Below the pieces are notes generated by a model, which worked only from the letters and a program-made list of their open reading frames with translations, made no database searches and was not told the DNA's origin. A program made the position numbers and the translations under genes. A stretch of 64,000 nucleotides of DNA from Fremontodendron californicum. Lineage: Eukaryota > Streptophyta > Magnoliopsida > Malvales > Malvaceae. This document shows positions 24,503 to 36,948 of this stretch, piece after piece; the stretch's first letter is position 1, and every line of letters starts with the position of its first letter. Location: positions 2,900,001 through 2,964,000 of the forward strand of contig JAULJL010000025.1 of the NCBI GenBank assembly GCA_030761205.1. The letters run 5' to 3'.

Positions 24503-24684
24503 GATTTTGCTAACGAATGTTCTAAGACACTTTTTAAGGTTATTAAATATAATAATATTTTCATTTAATGCATTGAAAATGATGAATAAAGCTATCAATT
24601 TTTGTATTTAATGAAATATTATTATTATAAATAATATATTAACTAATCTTAAAAAATGCCCTAAAAACATTCGTTAACAAAATC
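24503..24684. mobile_element. 182-bp GATTTTGCTAACGA-family MITE
   Basis: This is the clearest copy. It begins GATTTTGCTAACGAATGTT and ends AACATTCGTTAACAAAATC, a 19-bp inverted pair with one mismatch. Relatives lie at 22740-22921, 27426-27602, 51021-51200 and, with a decayed left end, about 42235-42391. Confidence 0.75.
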
Positions 24685-25815
24685 TATTTTAAAAATATTT
24701 CAATATCTTTTTTTATCATATCGTATTATATTTTAATTATTTTTTTTATCTCGTGTGATCATACCCGTATCCTAATATCGCGCACAATAATCATCCACCT
24801 CGATTTAAAGTAAAGAAAAAAAAAAAAAAATAGCGCACTAAAAATTCATTATAAATATTGTAAATCTGTGTTTGGTACGAAAGTCTGCTTTTGAGTCATC
24901 TCGATTTCTTTGTGTTTAGTTCCTGTCATGTATATCTGGCTGTCAAATCAAATCAAATTCCTTTTACTTTATATTTACCTACAAAATCAGACGCATTCCT
25001 CGTTGTTTCTTGTTCCTAACAATCAAAGTTCACATCTTATTTTCAAGTAGACATGTTCGCATCTTATTTTTAAGTAGACATGTTTAATGTTTGGATTATT
25101 TATTTTATTCAATGAATTCAATTTAAATTGGTTTTGATTTTGGATATAATATTTTATGTTTGGATTATTATTTAATTAATTGATGTTTTATTTAAATTTA
25201 ATTATAAAAATATATATAAATTAATATATATTTTTTTAATATTTAATATATCTTAAACAATGAAATGAATTTTTCAAGTTGAGTCTTAGGCGAATAATTT
25301 TTTTTTGCTATGCCAGTCTAACTTGATTCGGCACCCATGAACAATTTTATTTTGGCCAAAAGAAAGGTGCATCATTGCATGTGCTTGAGTAGGAGAAAAT
25401 GTGTTTTCTATTTTGAATAGTTTCTCTTTAATTCAGTAATGAAAAAATTGGATCGAATCGGTTGAATCGAAAATTTAAAGTCTGTCCGATCCGATATTAT
25501 GCATAAAATCGGGAGTTTCTTGAACCGGCAACCGTTTTTTTTTTCTATTTTTTTTTATGTAATGAGATTTGAAACCTTAACCTCTTAATTTTATATTAAA
25601 GATCATATCATTTAGTCAAATGTATATTTTTATTAAAAAATTATTATATTTAATATTTATTAAATATGATTTTTTTTTTAAATTTTAATCGATCAATTTT
25701 ACCAATTAAATCAATTAAATCGATAACCGAAAGTCTCATTGGTATAACTTCCAATCTGATTTTTTAAACATTGCTTTCATCTCAAATGTTTCATTTGAGA
25801 TTATAGTTACTTTGC

Positions 25816-25850
<35 letters not shown>

Positions 25851-26137
25851 GAGTATCTGAAGTTCATTTTAAACTTTGCTAAACCTAATTTATCCAGAAC
25901 CATATTTGACTCAACATTCATTAATCTATAATTAAGTTGCTGTAGAAACAAATAGAAAACAAGCAATAAATAATACATGTTTCTTATAAAGTGATACTAT
26001 AGTTAGATATGCACATGATCAATAATTATATATATATATAATAATAGTATAATATTAAGACAACTCAATTATGTTCACCATTTTAGCAATATATATTAAC
26101 AAACAAAGGGAAAAAAAACAAGGTCTAGGACTGTAGA

Positions 26138-27101
26138 CAGAGGCGAAGGCAGGAATCGTGTTTAGGGGGCCGACATTATATATATATATAGTTCAAAATA
26201 GCAATAAAACTTGTATATAAGAATACTAAATTTAAATATAAAAATGATACATATTAATTTACAAACAATGTATAATTTCTTTTAATGAAAAAATCAAATT
26301 TTAAATATTATAATTCATATTGCATATGTAAAGATTTAATAAGAATTAAAGTCTCAATGAAAATAAAAATAAAATAGTTTAACTATATAACTAAAATAAG
26401 TATAGGATTATTTCATAAAAAACATAAGATTACATAAGTTTAAAAAATAGTAAGAAGAATTAAATGCATAAACTATATTAAATATGGTAGTGATTTACCT
26501 TTTTTAATTGTTTTTCATTATGAGCATAGAATGAAAATTATTAATACAATAATTAATGTCTATATATCTATTTGATTGATTGATTTTAAAAAATTTAAAA
26601 ATTAATTAATAATGAATTGAGGTTAAACTGAAAATATTAACAAATTTACTATGTCAAAATACAAATTTTATAAAGGGGCCAAATATGAAGAAAAAAAATT
26701 GAAGGGGTCAAACTGTAATTTATCCTATTTTTAAGTGAAGATGCAATGTGAGCCAAAGATGTTAAAAATCTTAGGGCAAAGCCCCTGCGTAGACCTGCAT
26801 GGGCCGGGCTGGTCTATTTTTTTCATATTCTTTGCCCATGTCTAGTCTTGGATCGGGCCGGGCAGACTGGGTAAGTTCGAATTCACTGTTCATCGCATTA
26901 AAAAAAAAATATTTTTTATTTTTTTATTTTTATAATTAAAATTAAATAAAATAATATTATTATAATAAAAAATACTGTTCCGAACTAGGTCGACCAGGAA
27001 CAAAAATATCATGTCCAGATCCGATCCAATACGAATCGGGCCGGAACGGCTGCCCGGCATGAGCAGATCTACCCCTGCCTGCCCCCCTAGATACGCCTCT
27101 G
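26138..27101. mobile_element. hAT-type non-autonomous element, 964 bp, 8-bp TSD
   Basis: The element starts CAGAGGCGAAGGCAGGA and ends TAGATACGCCTCTG; CAGAGGCG and CGCCTCTG are perfect inverted ends. The 8-bp direct repeat ACTGTAGA flanks it at 26130-26137 and 27102-27109. An 8-bp target site and such ends are typical of hAT elements. The inside is AT-rich, lacks a transposase frame, and carries a second element nested near its right end. Confidence 0.82.
26790..27071. mobile_element. GGCCGGGCT-family hAT-like MITE nested in a larger hAT element
   Basis: It begins TAGACCTGCATGGGCCGGGC and ends GCCCGGCATGAGCAGATCTA, inverted with a few mismatches. It is flanked by CCCCTGCG (26782-26789) and CCCCTGCC (27072-27079), a 7/8 match for an 8-bp target duplication. 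It therefore jumped into the outer element after that element had inserted. Related copies are at 57379-57624 and near 47036-47300. Confidence 0.75.
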
Positions 27102-27425
27102 ACTGTAGAGACATCAAATTTAAGGAACAATTTAAGTTATTGTACGGTTAGGAAAATGCTAGGGCTTTGCTATTAAATACTAAGTAATACTTAAAAGCTA
27201 TGTTTAACCTAATTAAATTTTATATTAAATTTTTTAAGTCAATTAAAAGGTCATTTTCCTAACAACCTTTTGTTTTGTTTTGACCGTGTAATCAAACATA
27301 GAATTTCTTTGTGTTATTGATAAAAGCTAGCTACTAGTATTATTTTAGAATTAATAATAACTTCCTTATTGGTGAATACTTGGCATAAATTATTATTGTT
27401 ACGGTAGAACTGGAATTATAGGAAG

Positions 27426-27602
27426 GATTTTGTTAATAAATGTTCTTAAATCATCTTTTAAGATTATTAATATATTATTTATAATAATATTATATTAAAT
27501 GCAATAATTAATAAATTTATTCATCATTTTTAATATATTAAATTTAAATATTATTATATATAATAATCTTAAAAAATTCTTAAAATACTCGTTAATAAAA
27601 TT
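27426..27602. mobile_element. GATTTTGCTAACGA-family MITE, diverged copy
   Basis: It begins GATTTTGTTAATAAATGTTC and ends with ACTCGTTAATAAAATTC, inverted and diverged. Its inside is almost pure A and T. Confidence 0.55.
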
Positions 27603-28589
27603 CTTACATTAATGCAGTGTGAGCCAAAACTTATGGGTTCAAACTTTCAAGGTTTAATATATATGTACATTGACGGTGGACTTTTTTTTAACTCCATAAG
27701 TGAAGTTTACACGCTTTTGTAATTTTTCATACGATTTATATTTGTACAAACTGACCGTTGAATTTAACAATATAATCGTACTCGTTGTGCACGTAAAGTT
27801 TCGAATCGATCCGGTATCCCTATCATATCAATTGAGAATACTATCTTTTTCAATATATATTTAACGGTTGAAAGTTTTTTAAATCAGAATAAATAGTTAA
27901 ACATTTTTAATTTATTCAAAAGTCCACGTACATGATCTACGTGAATAGAATACGAAAAACGACGATCGGATTAAAAAAAATATAAATCGTAAAGTTACAT
28001 AAACATATAAACTCTGCTTGTGAAGTTAAAAAAGTTCACCGCCGCGGATGATATATATATATATATATATATTTGGATTGTTTTTGTCTGACTTAGATGG
28101 GTAGACAAATGAGCTCATTTCTTAGCTTCAAAGGCATGCTGCAGGCAACCAAAAGTAATCGTCAAAAATGGTTGTTCTTGGGTTTCACTTGGCATATTCA
28201 AACAGGACCAAAATCCTTCTAAGTCCCACTTAAAAGAAAGCTGACAAAATGGCATGATAATGATATATAATCGCACCACAGGCTGTACTCATTTCTCAAG
28301 CCCATAATAATCCCCTTCGAAGCAAAATCATGCAATGCAATGCAAGCAGTTTGGTAAGTGATAGAATTAGTTTAGGCAGCCCATTATTAGGAGAAACTGT
28401 TCAGAGTCATTGTTATCTGAATCTGATCTTCTTCATAGAAAAATAAAGAGTTGGGTAAACCAGCAAGTAAAGCACCTTCCAAAATGGACAGCTAAATTCA
28501 GAACCAGGTTTAAGAAAATATTGAGATGAGCTTTATATATGATCAAGGACATGGATGATGGCTGGCTAGCTAATAGAGAAAATGATTAA

Positions 28590-28675
28590 AAAATTCGAAT
28601 TTCAAATTTATTAAATGTTATTTTTTTTAAATAATTGTATGAACCAATTGAGTTAAAACCAGGATTCGATTAGTT
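28590..28675 (-). mobile_element. tRNA-like SINE fragment, minus strand
   Basis: On the minus strand it reads AACTCAATTGGTTCATACA (A-box-like) and, about 40 bases on, GAAATTCGAATTT (B-box-like). The same arrangement recurs at several sites in the window (about 45838, 53290, 57050 and 59846). It is diverged and its ends were not resolved. Confidence 0.45.
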
Positions 28676-28880
28676 CCAATATCATCTTTTTAGTCCAAGT
28701 TGAAAGAATATAGGAGCAAAAAGTAAATTCACTGTGTCAGCCTGGAAGGCAACGTGGACTAATCTAAACAGATATATATTGGGCCTCTACAATAAATATT
28801 GTTTGGTCTAGGCCTTAATAGTTAGTAATCCATTTTGACAGTCAAGGCTGTGTTGTTCATTAGAAATTACTACCTAGAAA

Positions 28881-29333
28881 TAGGGATGACAAAATTCAAT
28901 ATGATCGATAGATTTTATATCGACCAGCTTCGAATGGAAAGATTTTTTTTAAAAAAAAGGGACAGGATGGAACGGGATGGTTTTCATAAATGTTTGCTTC
29001 CCCTCGCCCCGTCTCGCTTTTTGAAATTACTATCTTACCGCTTAAAATATTTTATATTTATAATATATTAGATATATATACTAAAATCATATATATATAT
29101 ATAAATATTTTATATATTAAAACTATGTTAATGAATAAATTACAATATAATTTTTTACACTATTAAGTTAAAAATAATTAATAAAAATTATGGTGTATCG
29201 GAGTGGAATATCGTGGAACGGTTATGAATGTAACCGACATCCATAAAGGTGAATATTTTTAACATCCTTACAAAAATAAAATAAAAATGAATAAGACAAT
29301 TTTCACTTCCGTTCCGCTTCATTGTCATCCTTA
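28881..29333. mobile_element. TAGGGATGGCAA-family hAT MITE, diverged copy
   Basis: It begins TAGGGATGACAAAATTCAA and ends TTCATTGTCATCCTTA, close to the TAGGGATGGCAA / TTGCCATCCCTA ends of the copy at 46461. Flanks CCTAGAAA (28873-28880) and CCTAGAGG (29334-29341) agree at 6 of 8 bases. It keeps ACCGACATCCATAAAGGTG, matching the inside of the better copy. Confidence 0.7.
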
Positions 29334-30439
29334 CCTAGAGGAGAGGCCATGGACGGGACCCAAATATTATTTCGTATTTATTTTTGTTAGCAGCATCATT
29401 CTCTGGATTTCTTGAGACATTTCTGGCATTTGGAATAGTGAATAGTGAACAAAAAATGTAAGCGTTTACTAACCCTTTTTTTAATCCATGGCTCATGTCA
29501 TGTGCCGGACCCAACAAATTAATTCTCGAAATTAAAAGGCTCACCGGTTTAGTGGACTTTCTCTCTTCAAAAAAAGACTCCAGAGTCCAGACCCCATTTG
29601 TCGTTTCAGGGGAAAATATTTGTTGAATTTAGGCCATTAAATATTTATGAATATCATATATTTAATAAATATAAAAATAATATATACTTTTTAATATAAA
29701 ATCAAAAGATTAAAAGTTCAAATCTTATCAAATTATCAAAAAACAAATGAAAATAGTATAATAAATACGATAGGACTCATTTAAATATGATTAATATATA
29801 TATTGTATTTGTGTTTAAAATTTTAATATATTTAATAATTTATGTTATATATATTTACATGATCAATATATGAAAAATACGTAACACGATACATATATAT
29901 ACGGATTATCAAATCTAATTCGAGGGCAACAACTGTTTTTTTTTTATAAGGATAGATTCATTAGGCAGGAAAATTCCTTTCATTAAGTTGTTATAGAATT
30001 CGAGCTTGTTCAGACTACTGGTACAAACGAAATAAGTGAAGCTAATAGCTGCTTGAGCTGGCCTGTATTTTCTTAAATAAGCCTACTTTAATCTCAAATC
30101 ACGATTTGCTTGGCTGATCAAGTTTCAGCTCATCAAATATATTGAGGTGAACAAAAAAAAAAAAAAAAAAACCATGAAACTCAATTAAATTTGAGCTTAC
30201 CAAAACTGAAATCCTGGTAAACTTGAAACTCATCAGTTCATAAAGGAAAAATGAAATGATAATACTAAAAGAAACAAGTCATATTTAAGCTTAAACTTTT
30301 GGCTTAAGTTTTTTTTTTTTTTTTGCAAACAAGTTTAGGTGAATGAAGATTACCCGATTCATTTCAAAATCAGGATATGTCACAAGTTTTAGAGAAAATT
30401 AACAATGACACTTACAAATCATTCATAAAGTAGAATTGC

Positions 30440-30520
30440 TAGTAAGACTCGACCCCTGATGCTTGCCAATACGACAATGAGTACTCGATTAACTGAACCA
30501 ACTCACGTTGACCGGCTTAA
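30440..30520 (-). mobile_element. Candidate tRNA-derived SINE, minus strand
   Basis: The minus strand reads GTGAGTTGGTTCAGTTAATC, then GGCAAGCATCAGGGGTCGAG and TCTTACTAGC. These look like the A and B boxes of a tRNA promoter at a normal spacing. It does not fold convincingly as a working tRNA, and the 3' tail was not resolved. Confidence 0.5.
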
Positions 30521-32060
30521 GATTTTATTAACATAATGAAATGTATTTAATACACATTATGGGGTTTCATTTTCAGCTCAAAACAGTTGAAAATTTTGGC
30601 AGCATCAAGACATTTAAGACATGATCGTAGGGCCTGTTAAGTTGAAGGAAAAAATCTTCTTCTAATTCCATTTTATATAAGCTATGAGCTGAAGCCCACG
30701 AATTCAGACATTACTAACAAGCACGTGAGCTTTGATTTAATCAAGGTCTAATCAAACTTGACATTCCATCTTCTTCCCTTTATTGCAATGCATTAATCCA
30801 AAAGTTTTAAGGGGCCTCATCCCTGTCCTTCAACCACATAATCCTTGTCCTCACATTATTATTATTATTAAGATAAATGTAAGGAAATTTAAGGATTACT
30901 TCTATTTGAAACATGGCATTTGGCAAGTTACAAAATGGTTAATGACCCCAAAAGAAGAAGCTATCAAGTCTTTTTAGAACCCAAACTTTGTAAGTACACT
31001 TAAATATTAGGGATGTAACTGTGATGGTACAATTGTGATTTGCCTTTTTTTTTTTTTTTTTTTTTAATTTTCACTTTTAGTATTTATATAAAAGTTAAAA
31101 AGTTTTTCAAAACTGTCGATGTCTTTTTTAATGAGAATACTAATGAGTTGGACCTACGAGCACAAAGAAAATTAGAAAGACATTGAAATTTAAATTTCGA
31201 AACGTTTTTCAATAATTAAATCAATGAGAGTTCAAAGAATTATCTGACTAGTCAGAAGGAATGACATGTATCTAACTTGCTTAAATTTGTTCGTTTAGAA
31301 ATGTTTAGAAAACTTGCTTAGGACAAATTGTTTAAGAAATTTGCTTAAGATAGCATTTACTTATCTTTTTATATCTAATCTCTCTATAGCTATGAACTCG
31401 ACGGACGTAAAACAAGTATACATTGTAAGGAATGACAGACATCTGCCATATAAAAGTTCAACAAAAACATCCCTTAAAAATAAGTTGCAATAATGTCCCA
31501 AGTTCAATTGAATGTTATATATTGTTATACTTATGTCTAGCAATAAAGAAGTTTATATCATTGGATAAATCTACAAGATTTGGCTGCAACTATTTATTGC
31601 TAATCACTACATTCAACGATTATCCATTATTGATGAGCTAGGTAAGGTAACAAGCAAGTGGCCCACTACAGTTTACCTCAGTTTTGATTAGGAAAATATA
31701 ATAAGATATGATGCATTGAAAGGACACGAGATAATAATATAAATGAATATTATACTAAAGATTCCACATTATATTTAGGTTTATAAATGAACGGAATGTT
31801 CGATGAATGATTTGTGAACAGTTCGATTTTTATTCATTTATAAATTAAATAAATGATTATGACTAAGATTTTAAGGTTCATTTATTAATAGAATTGAACT
31901 CAAACAATATATGTTCAGTTCATCTATATTCAATAACAAACTCGTTTATGTATTGTTTAAAACTCATTTAATAGATTGTTTAAAACACTTTTATTGTTCG
32001 ATTATAATACAATTAATAATAATATTATTATGCGTATTTTATTTTATTTATAATATAATT

Positions 32061-32196
32061 AATAATATTTGTATTTTATTATTTGATATTTAATAATAAT
32101 TTTAATTTAATAATATTTGTATTTTATTATTTGATATTTAATAATAATTTTAATTTAATAATATTTGTATTTTATTATTTGATATTTAATAATAAC
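32061..32196. repeat. 48-bp tandem repeat, about 2.8 copies
   Basis: The unit AATAATATTTGTATTTTATT... restarts at 32061, 32109 and 32157, an exact 48-base period. It lies inside a larger AT-rich stretch (about 31790-32370) whose two ends share GATGTTC- and GAACATT-like pieces and may be a foldback element. Confidence 0.8.
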
Positions 32197-32737
32197 TTAA
32201 ATACTTATATGTTTTTTTTTTGTCTAAATTTATTTAAATTTGTTTGTTTATTATTTATGAATAAATTTTTAATTGTTTGCGAATATGTTTGATTATATAT
32301 TTATGAGCCGGATGTTCATTTAATGTTCCCAAATAAGTTTATTTAATTTAAACGAACCGAACTCGAACACTCCCAATTTTTTTTTTTTTTGTTATATATG
32401 ATTTTGAACTACAAAATAGGAAACCGTTCTTCCTCATCCATAATTTCAATCATGTTTATTTCAAAATTCAAACCCTAAACTTTCGATATTAAATTTAAAA
32501 CTGTAATATCCAAGATATATGAGATGAAAAAAAAAAAATGATGGTATGAAAGTTAAAATTGAAAAGGTAATTGATTCCTTTCTCTTGCTTGAATTTTCTC
32601 ATATATATATATATATATATACATAAATAAATAAATATATATATATATATATATATCAAATATCAAAGAAAGCTGAACATATATCTAATGTTCCATGCTT
32701 TAGCTAGGCAAAGGACCTTTGCTTTTTATTTTTTCCC

Positions 32738-32757
32738 GGGGGGGGGGGGGGGGGGGG
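32738..32757 (+). repeat. Run of 20 guanines
   Basis: CCC is followed by 20 uninterrupted G and then TTT, in DNA that is otherwise strongly AT-rich. It could form a G-quadruplex, or its length could be a sequencing or assembly artefact. Confidence 0.9.
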
Positions 32758-35282
32758 TTTCATCTGCATTGACAATAGAAAAAGAGAAAACTCAAAATAT
32801 CACCTATAATTGAGAAATATCCATTTGTAGTTAGGATTGATTAATGGTGCTTTTTGAGTGGATACATTAATTGATGGTTTGTGGACAGATTGCTGTCCAT
32901 ATATAATTATAAGGGTTTTAAAAGTAATTAAACTTACTCTTTTATATTTATATATATAAAAAAAAAAAACCAAAGCTATCAAACCCTAAAAATATCAACA
33001 TGTTAAAACTTGTTTAACCCATTTTGGAAAATGGATTATGTCTCTTTCTTTGTTAACTTGTAAACAATATCCATCAATGCTTAATGTTTCACTACCCTTA
33101 TTTTGTTTGTTACATAAAAATAATATAGTTTAAAAACTTTAATGCTTTGATATTTATTAAATAGTGGAAGAACATTGGCATGATTGTCTTTATATATATA
33201 TATATTTACATTAAATTGTAAATTATTGCTCTCTCCATGCTAAATTTTAAAATTTTCTTATAGTATTATATGAACTTTTATGTATTTTTTATTATTATTA
33301 TTTTTGTAAGAATTATTAATTTATATATTTGTTGGGCCTTAAAGAATTATAAAAAAATTATTATCTTATACGTTTAGCTAGATTATTATTTTAATACACT
33401 AACCCGAATCGGGATTGTGAGATTTTATTAATTAACTAAGATTATTAATTTATCGAATATTCATTTATCCAAGTTTTACTGTATTTTTTGGTAAATATTT
33501 AATATTAATGAAGTACATTAATTATATTGCATTGATCTTATATTTATTTCATGTTACATGGAAAATTATTAATATTTTCTTTATCAATCTAACAAGAAGT
33601 GTTGAATAGTTTGGAGTCTTTTATTTTTTGCCGAGTGTTTGGAGTCTATTATCACCATGTGTCCCAAAATAATTGTTCATTGTTAATTTTTTGGGTCAAA
33701 CAAACTTAATTATTATTATTATTTTTAATAAAATTAGAAAACTAAAAAAAAAAAATTAAAAATAAAGATTTGCAAATTTCGAGTTTAAATTTTTTTAAAA
33801 TATATTTTTAAAATTTTAATTCAATATACTATTTTAAAAATAAAGGTCAAAGTATGTTTGTTTAATAAAAAAATCAATCAAGAACAAATAAAATGGGAGA
33901 GAATGAGTATAAGATAAAAAAAATACACTTTAATATAAAAAAATAAGAAGTGTATATTTATTATTTTTTTTAATTTTTAATTGCATAATTAATTGAATTT
34001 GATGCTTTTATTTCAAAATGAAATAATAAATTAATTATTAAATGATAATAATTAAAATTCTCTATATCCCACAGGGCTAAAACTAATAAATATAATATTA
34101 CATTGCAGTTTGCACAAGTAACTCTAGCCTCTAAAAAAATATTCTTTATAAATAATTTAGATCCCATAAAAAGAAATTTTCTATTTTAACATCCTTCTAT
34201 TTTTATCATAAACCATTTTTCTCTTCTAGTAAAAAAAAAAAAAAAAATCATATAACCTTACAATCTTTCTTTATTTATTTTCTATATTGTCTTTACACTT
34301 CGACATCTGCTCATCTCTGATTCTCTGAAGTCTAAACACACTCTCACTCGCACGATTCCTCCAATAAACTTTAGAGAAAGAAAAGGCAAATAAAAGCAAG
34401 AAAATAAATTTAATAAAAACTAAATTAAAAAAGTGTCTAATTAATGGTGGTCTATATATACATGTTAAGATTACTTAAATATTATTTTAAGAAAGATTTG
34501 AGTAATGAATGTTTATAGACATTGATTAAAGATATAATTAAAATATTATTTTAAAAAATAAATATTAATTAATGTCTAGTGGCACATTATTTATAAAAAA
34601 AATAATTATGTTTTTTGAATTCAATAAATATAATTTAAAAAAAATGATAATTAAATAATCTTTAACTAATGCTTATATCGGATCCATTTAAGAAAATATT
34701 TTTAAATTTAATGCATTATTTTTATTAAATTTTAAAAAAATTATTACATTAATTGCATTTTAGTGCTTAGTATCACCTCTTAAAGTGATATTAAAAAAAT
34801 ATATGTAATTAATGCAATATCTTTTATTGAATTTAGTAAAAATAATATATTAAATACAATTTTTTTAAAAAAATATTGGATTAATTGATACTTATAAGCA
34901 CCAATAAAATATTATTCTATTGTCATTTTAATTTTTTTAATATTTAATTCATTATTTTATGAAATTTTAAAAAATAATTTTTTAATTATATTATCTTATA
35001 AATATCATTTTAACTAATATCACTAGACATTAGTTAATATATATATTTTTAAAAGTAACAATTAATTTTTTTTTTAACCAATACCTATATCAATTAAGTG
35101 ATTAACCAAACCTTTAATATATTGTTTTTACCAAATTCATAAAAAACAATACATTAATTTATTTTTTTCCTTAAATATCAACTTAACTATTTTTTACAAT
35201 AATTAACATGTTTCAATTAAAAAAGAACTTGTAAAATGTAAAACGAAGAAGCAAAGCTCCCCCATATAAACTAAAAGCCAAA

Positions 35283-35474
35283 ATGACCAAACCAAATACC
35301 ACCACCAATATCGACTCACTCCTCCACTCCATCTCCGCCGTAATCAATGCCGCCAGGGCCGCCTCCAAAGCTGCTATCCCTCAATTAAACGCCGTTTCCG
35401 CCGCCGCCGCCGCCGCCGCATCTTTATCATTACCATTCCAATGTCCTTCTCTCACTCTCACTCAACTCCCTTGA
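35283..35474 (+). CDS. Upstream ORF overlapping the D-cyclin start, 63 aa
   Basis: An ATG at 35283 (context AAAATGACC) opens a 63-codon frame ending in TGA at 35472-35474. It overlaps the cyclin start (35441) by 34 bases in another frame. The peptide is Ala- and Ser-rich with an AVSAAAAAAASLSLP stretch from a GCC repeat. If the ATG lies in the mRNA, scanning ribosomes would meet it first and read past the cyclin ATG, so it could repress translation. I cannot tell whether the transcript starts upstream of it. It is not a known protein. Confidence 0.35.
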   Translation: MTKPNTTTNIDSLLHSISAVINAARAASKAAIPQLNAVSAAAAAAASLSLPFQCPSLTLTQLP

Positions 35475-36948
35475 ACAACTCCTCTCGCTCTGCTGGTAGT
35501 AGCAGAAGCACCGGCTTGTCTTGCGGCGAGGACGCCGGTGAAGTGGTAGCTTGGGAACCTGACACGTTTTCCCACCCTCAATTTCCGTCTATACACAATT
35601 ATCCACCGACCGATGAGGATGCCATTTCAAAACTCATCGACTTGGAACCCACTCATATGCCTTTCCCCGATTACCTCCAACGTTGGCAGGATCGTTCCAT
35701 CGACGCCATAGCCCGCCAAGATTCCATCAATTGGATTCTAAAGGTACCCATTTTTCTCTTATCTGCACAAAATATAAATATATGTATTTATATTCAATTT
35801 TTTATATGATGAGGCAATGCAGGTGCATGCATACTATCACTTCAGCCCAGTAACGGCGTTTCTCTCCGTCAACTGCTTCGATCGTTTCCTCTCTTCTCAT
35901 TCTCTTTCGGTAAAGACGCCCCTTTTTTCTGTATTTTAGAAATGAAAAAGTCTGCAACTTTCTTCGCAAAATGCTTAATTTTTTTTTTTCTTTTCCAAAT
36001 TTGGTCTATAGCAAGCAAATGGGTGGCCGTTTCAGCTTCTATCGGTGGCTTGTTTATCATTGGCAGCGAAAATGGAGGAACCCGAAGTGCCATTGTTACT
36101 GGACCTTCAACTATTCGAGCCCAGATTCGTTTTCGAACCTAAAACCATCCAAAGAATGGAGCTTCATGTTATGGCTACTCTCAATTGGAGACTACGTTCC
36201 GTAACTCCCTTTGATTATCTCCATCACTTCATTCGCAAGCTCCTTTCATGCTCGACCCTTTTACCCGATTCGTTTACTTTGGTTATCTCTGCTTCTTCGG
36301 ATCTCATTCTCAGCACCTTCCGTGGTATAATTAATACTATTAATCTATAAACTGAATTAAAGCTTTTAATTTAATTTGTTAATGTTTTTTGAGTCTTATC
36401 CTTTTTGTTGGTATTTTGGGGTTGTTTGCAGTTATTGATTTCTTGCGGTTTACGCCGTCGACGTTGGCGGCAGCCGCCGTGCTTTGTGCTGCCGGAGATA
36501 GAGTTGAATTTCCGGCTGATGACGTTTTTTTTCACAAGGATGTAGACAAAGTAAGTTATGTTTTAAGTATGATTTGCAAATATAAATATTTAGTTAATTG
36601 TTTTTTTTTTTTGCGAGAATTTCGAAGAATAAAGAAGCATAGAAAGCTGTGTAAAAATTTATAAAATCTCATGATTATTTTTATTTATTTGCTTTTTCTT
36701 TGGGATAGGAATTGGTGAGAAGCTGTCAACAACTAATAGAGGAATACCTGATCGACACGTGTCCATCTACTCGGCTCAAGGAGCTAAGAGTCGAGCAGCA
36801 ACCCGCGCCTCCAAGCCCAGTCGGTGTGCTCGACGCGGCTGCTTGCGGCAGCTGTGACACACGCTCCGAGAATCCCGGCTCCAGCAGCCAAGAAGAGCCG
36901 CCAGCCAAGCGGTTACGATCTTCTGCTCCGGATGTACAGCAACCGTAG
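35441..36948 (+). CDS. CYCD1: D-type cyclin, CYCD1-like
   Basis: D cyclins pair with CDKA and release E2F by phosphorylating retinoblastoma-related protein, driving G1/S entry in the nucleus. Exons 35441-35743, 35823-35909, 36012-36324, 36432-36550 and 36709-36948 (all GT-AG) give 353 aa. Residues 26-30 are LSCGE, an LxCxE motif that binds the retinoblastoma protein. The cyclin N box runs about 70-190 and includes DYLQRWQDRSIDAIARQDS, VACLSLAAKMEE and LNWRLRSVTPFDYL; a C-terminal cyclin fold follows to about 275. The tail is rich in Pro, Glu, Ser and Thr (PEST-like), as usual for unstable cyclins, and ends with basic PAKRLRS. The GWPFQLL and WRLRSVTPFD stretches point to the D1 class rather than D2 or D3. 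No in-frame ATG lies upstream of 35441 in the GC-rich leader. Confidence 0.9.

Larger units (their letters stand above)
21690..35282. other. 13.6-kb gene-poor repeat region
   Basis: No gene model could be supported. The region is very AT-rich with TA microsatellites (25819-25848, 28050-28071, 32601-32655). Bounded elements are listed separately. Name-like decayed copies of the GGCCGGGTT family also occur near 22300-22450, 23545-23790 and 25070-25340. Stretches 28080-28560, 29930-30400 and 30540-31000 have a more balanced composition, but their frames are broken and were not recognised. Confidence 0.6.

Noticed and set aside
28131..28400. Possible microRNA precursor in a balanced-composition stretch
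   Set aside because: Compared from memory with common conserved plant miRNAs; none was found and no clear hairpin was seen.
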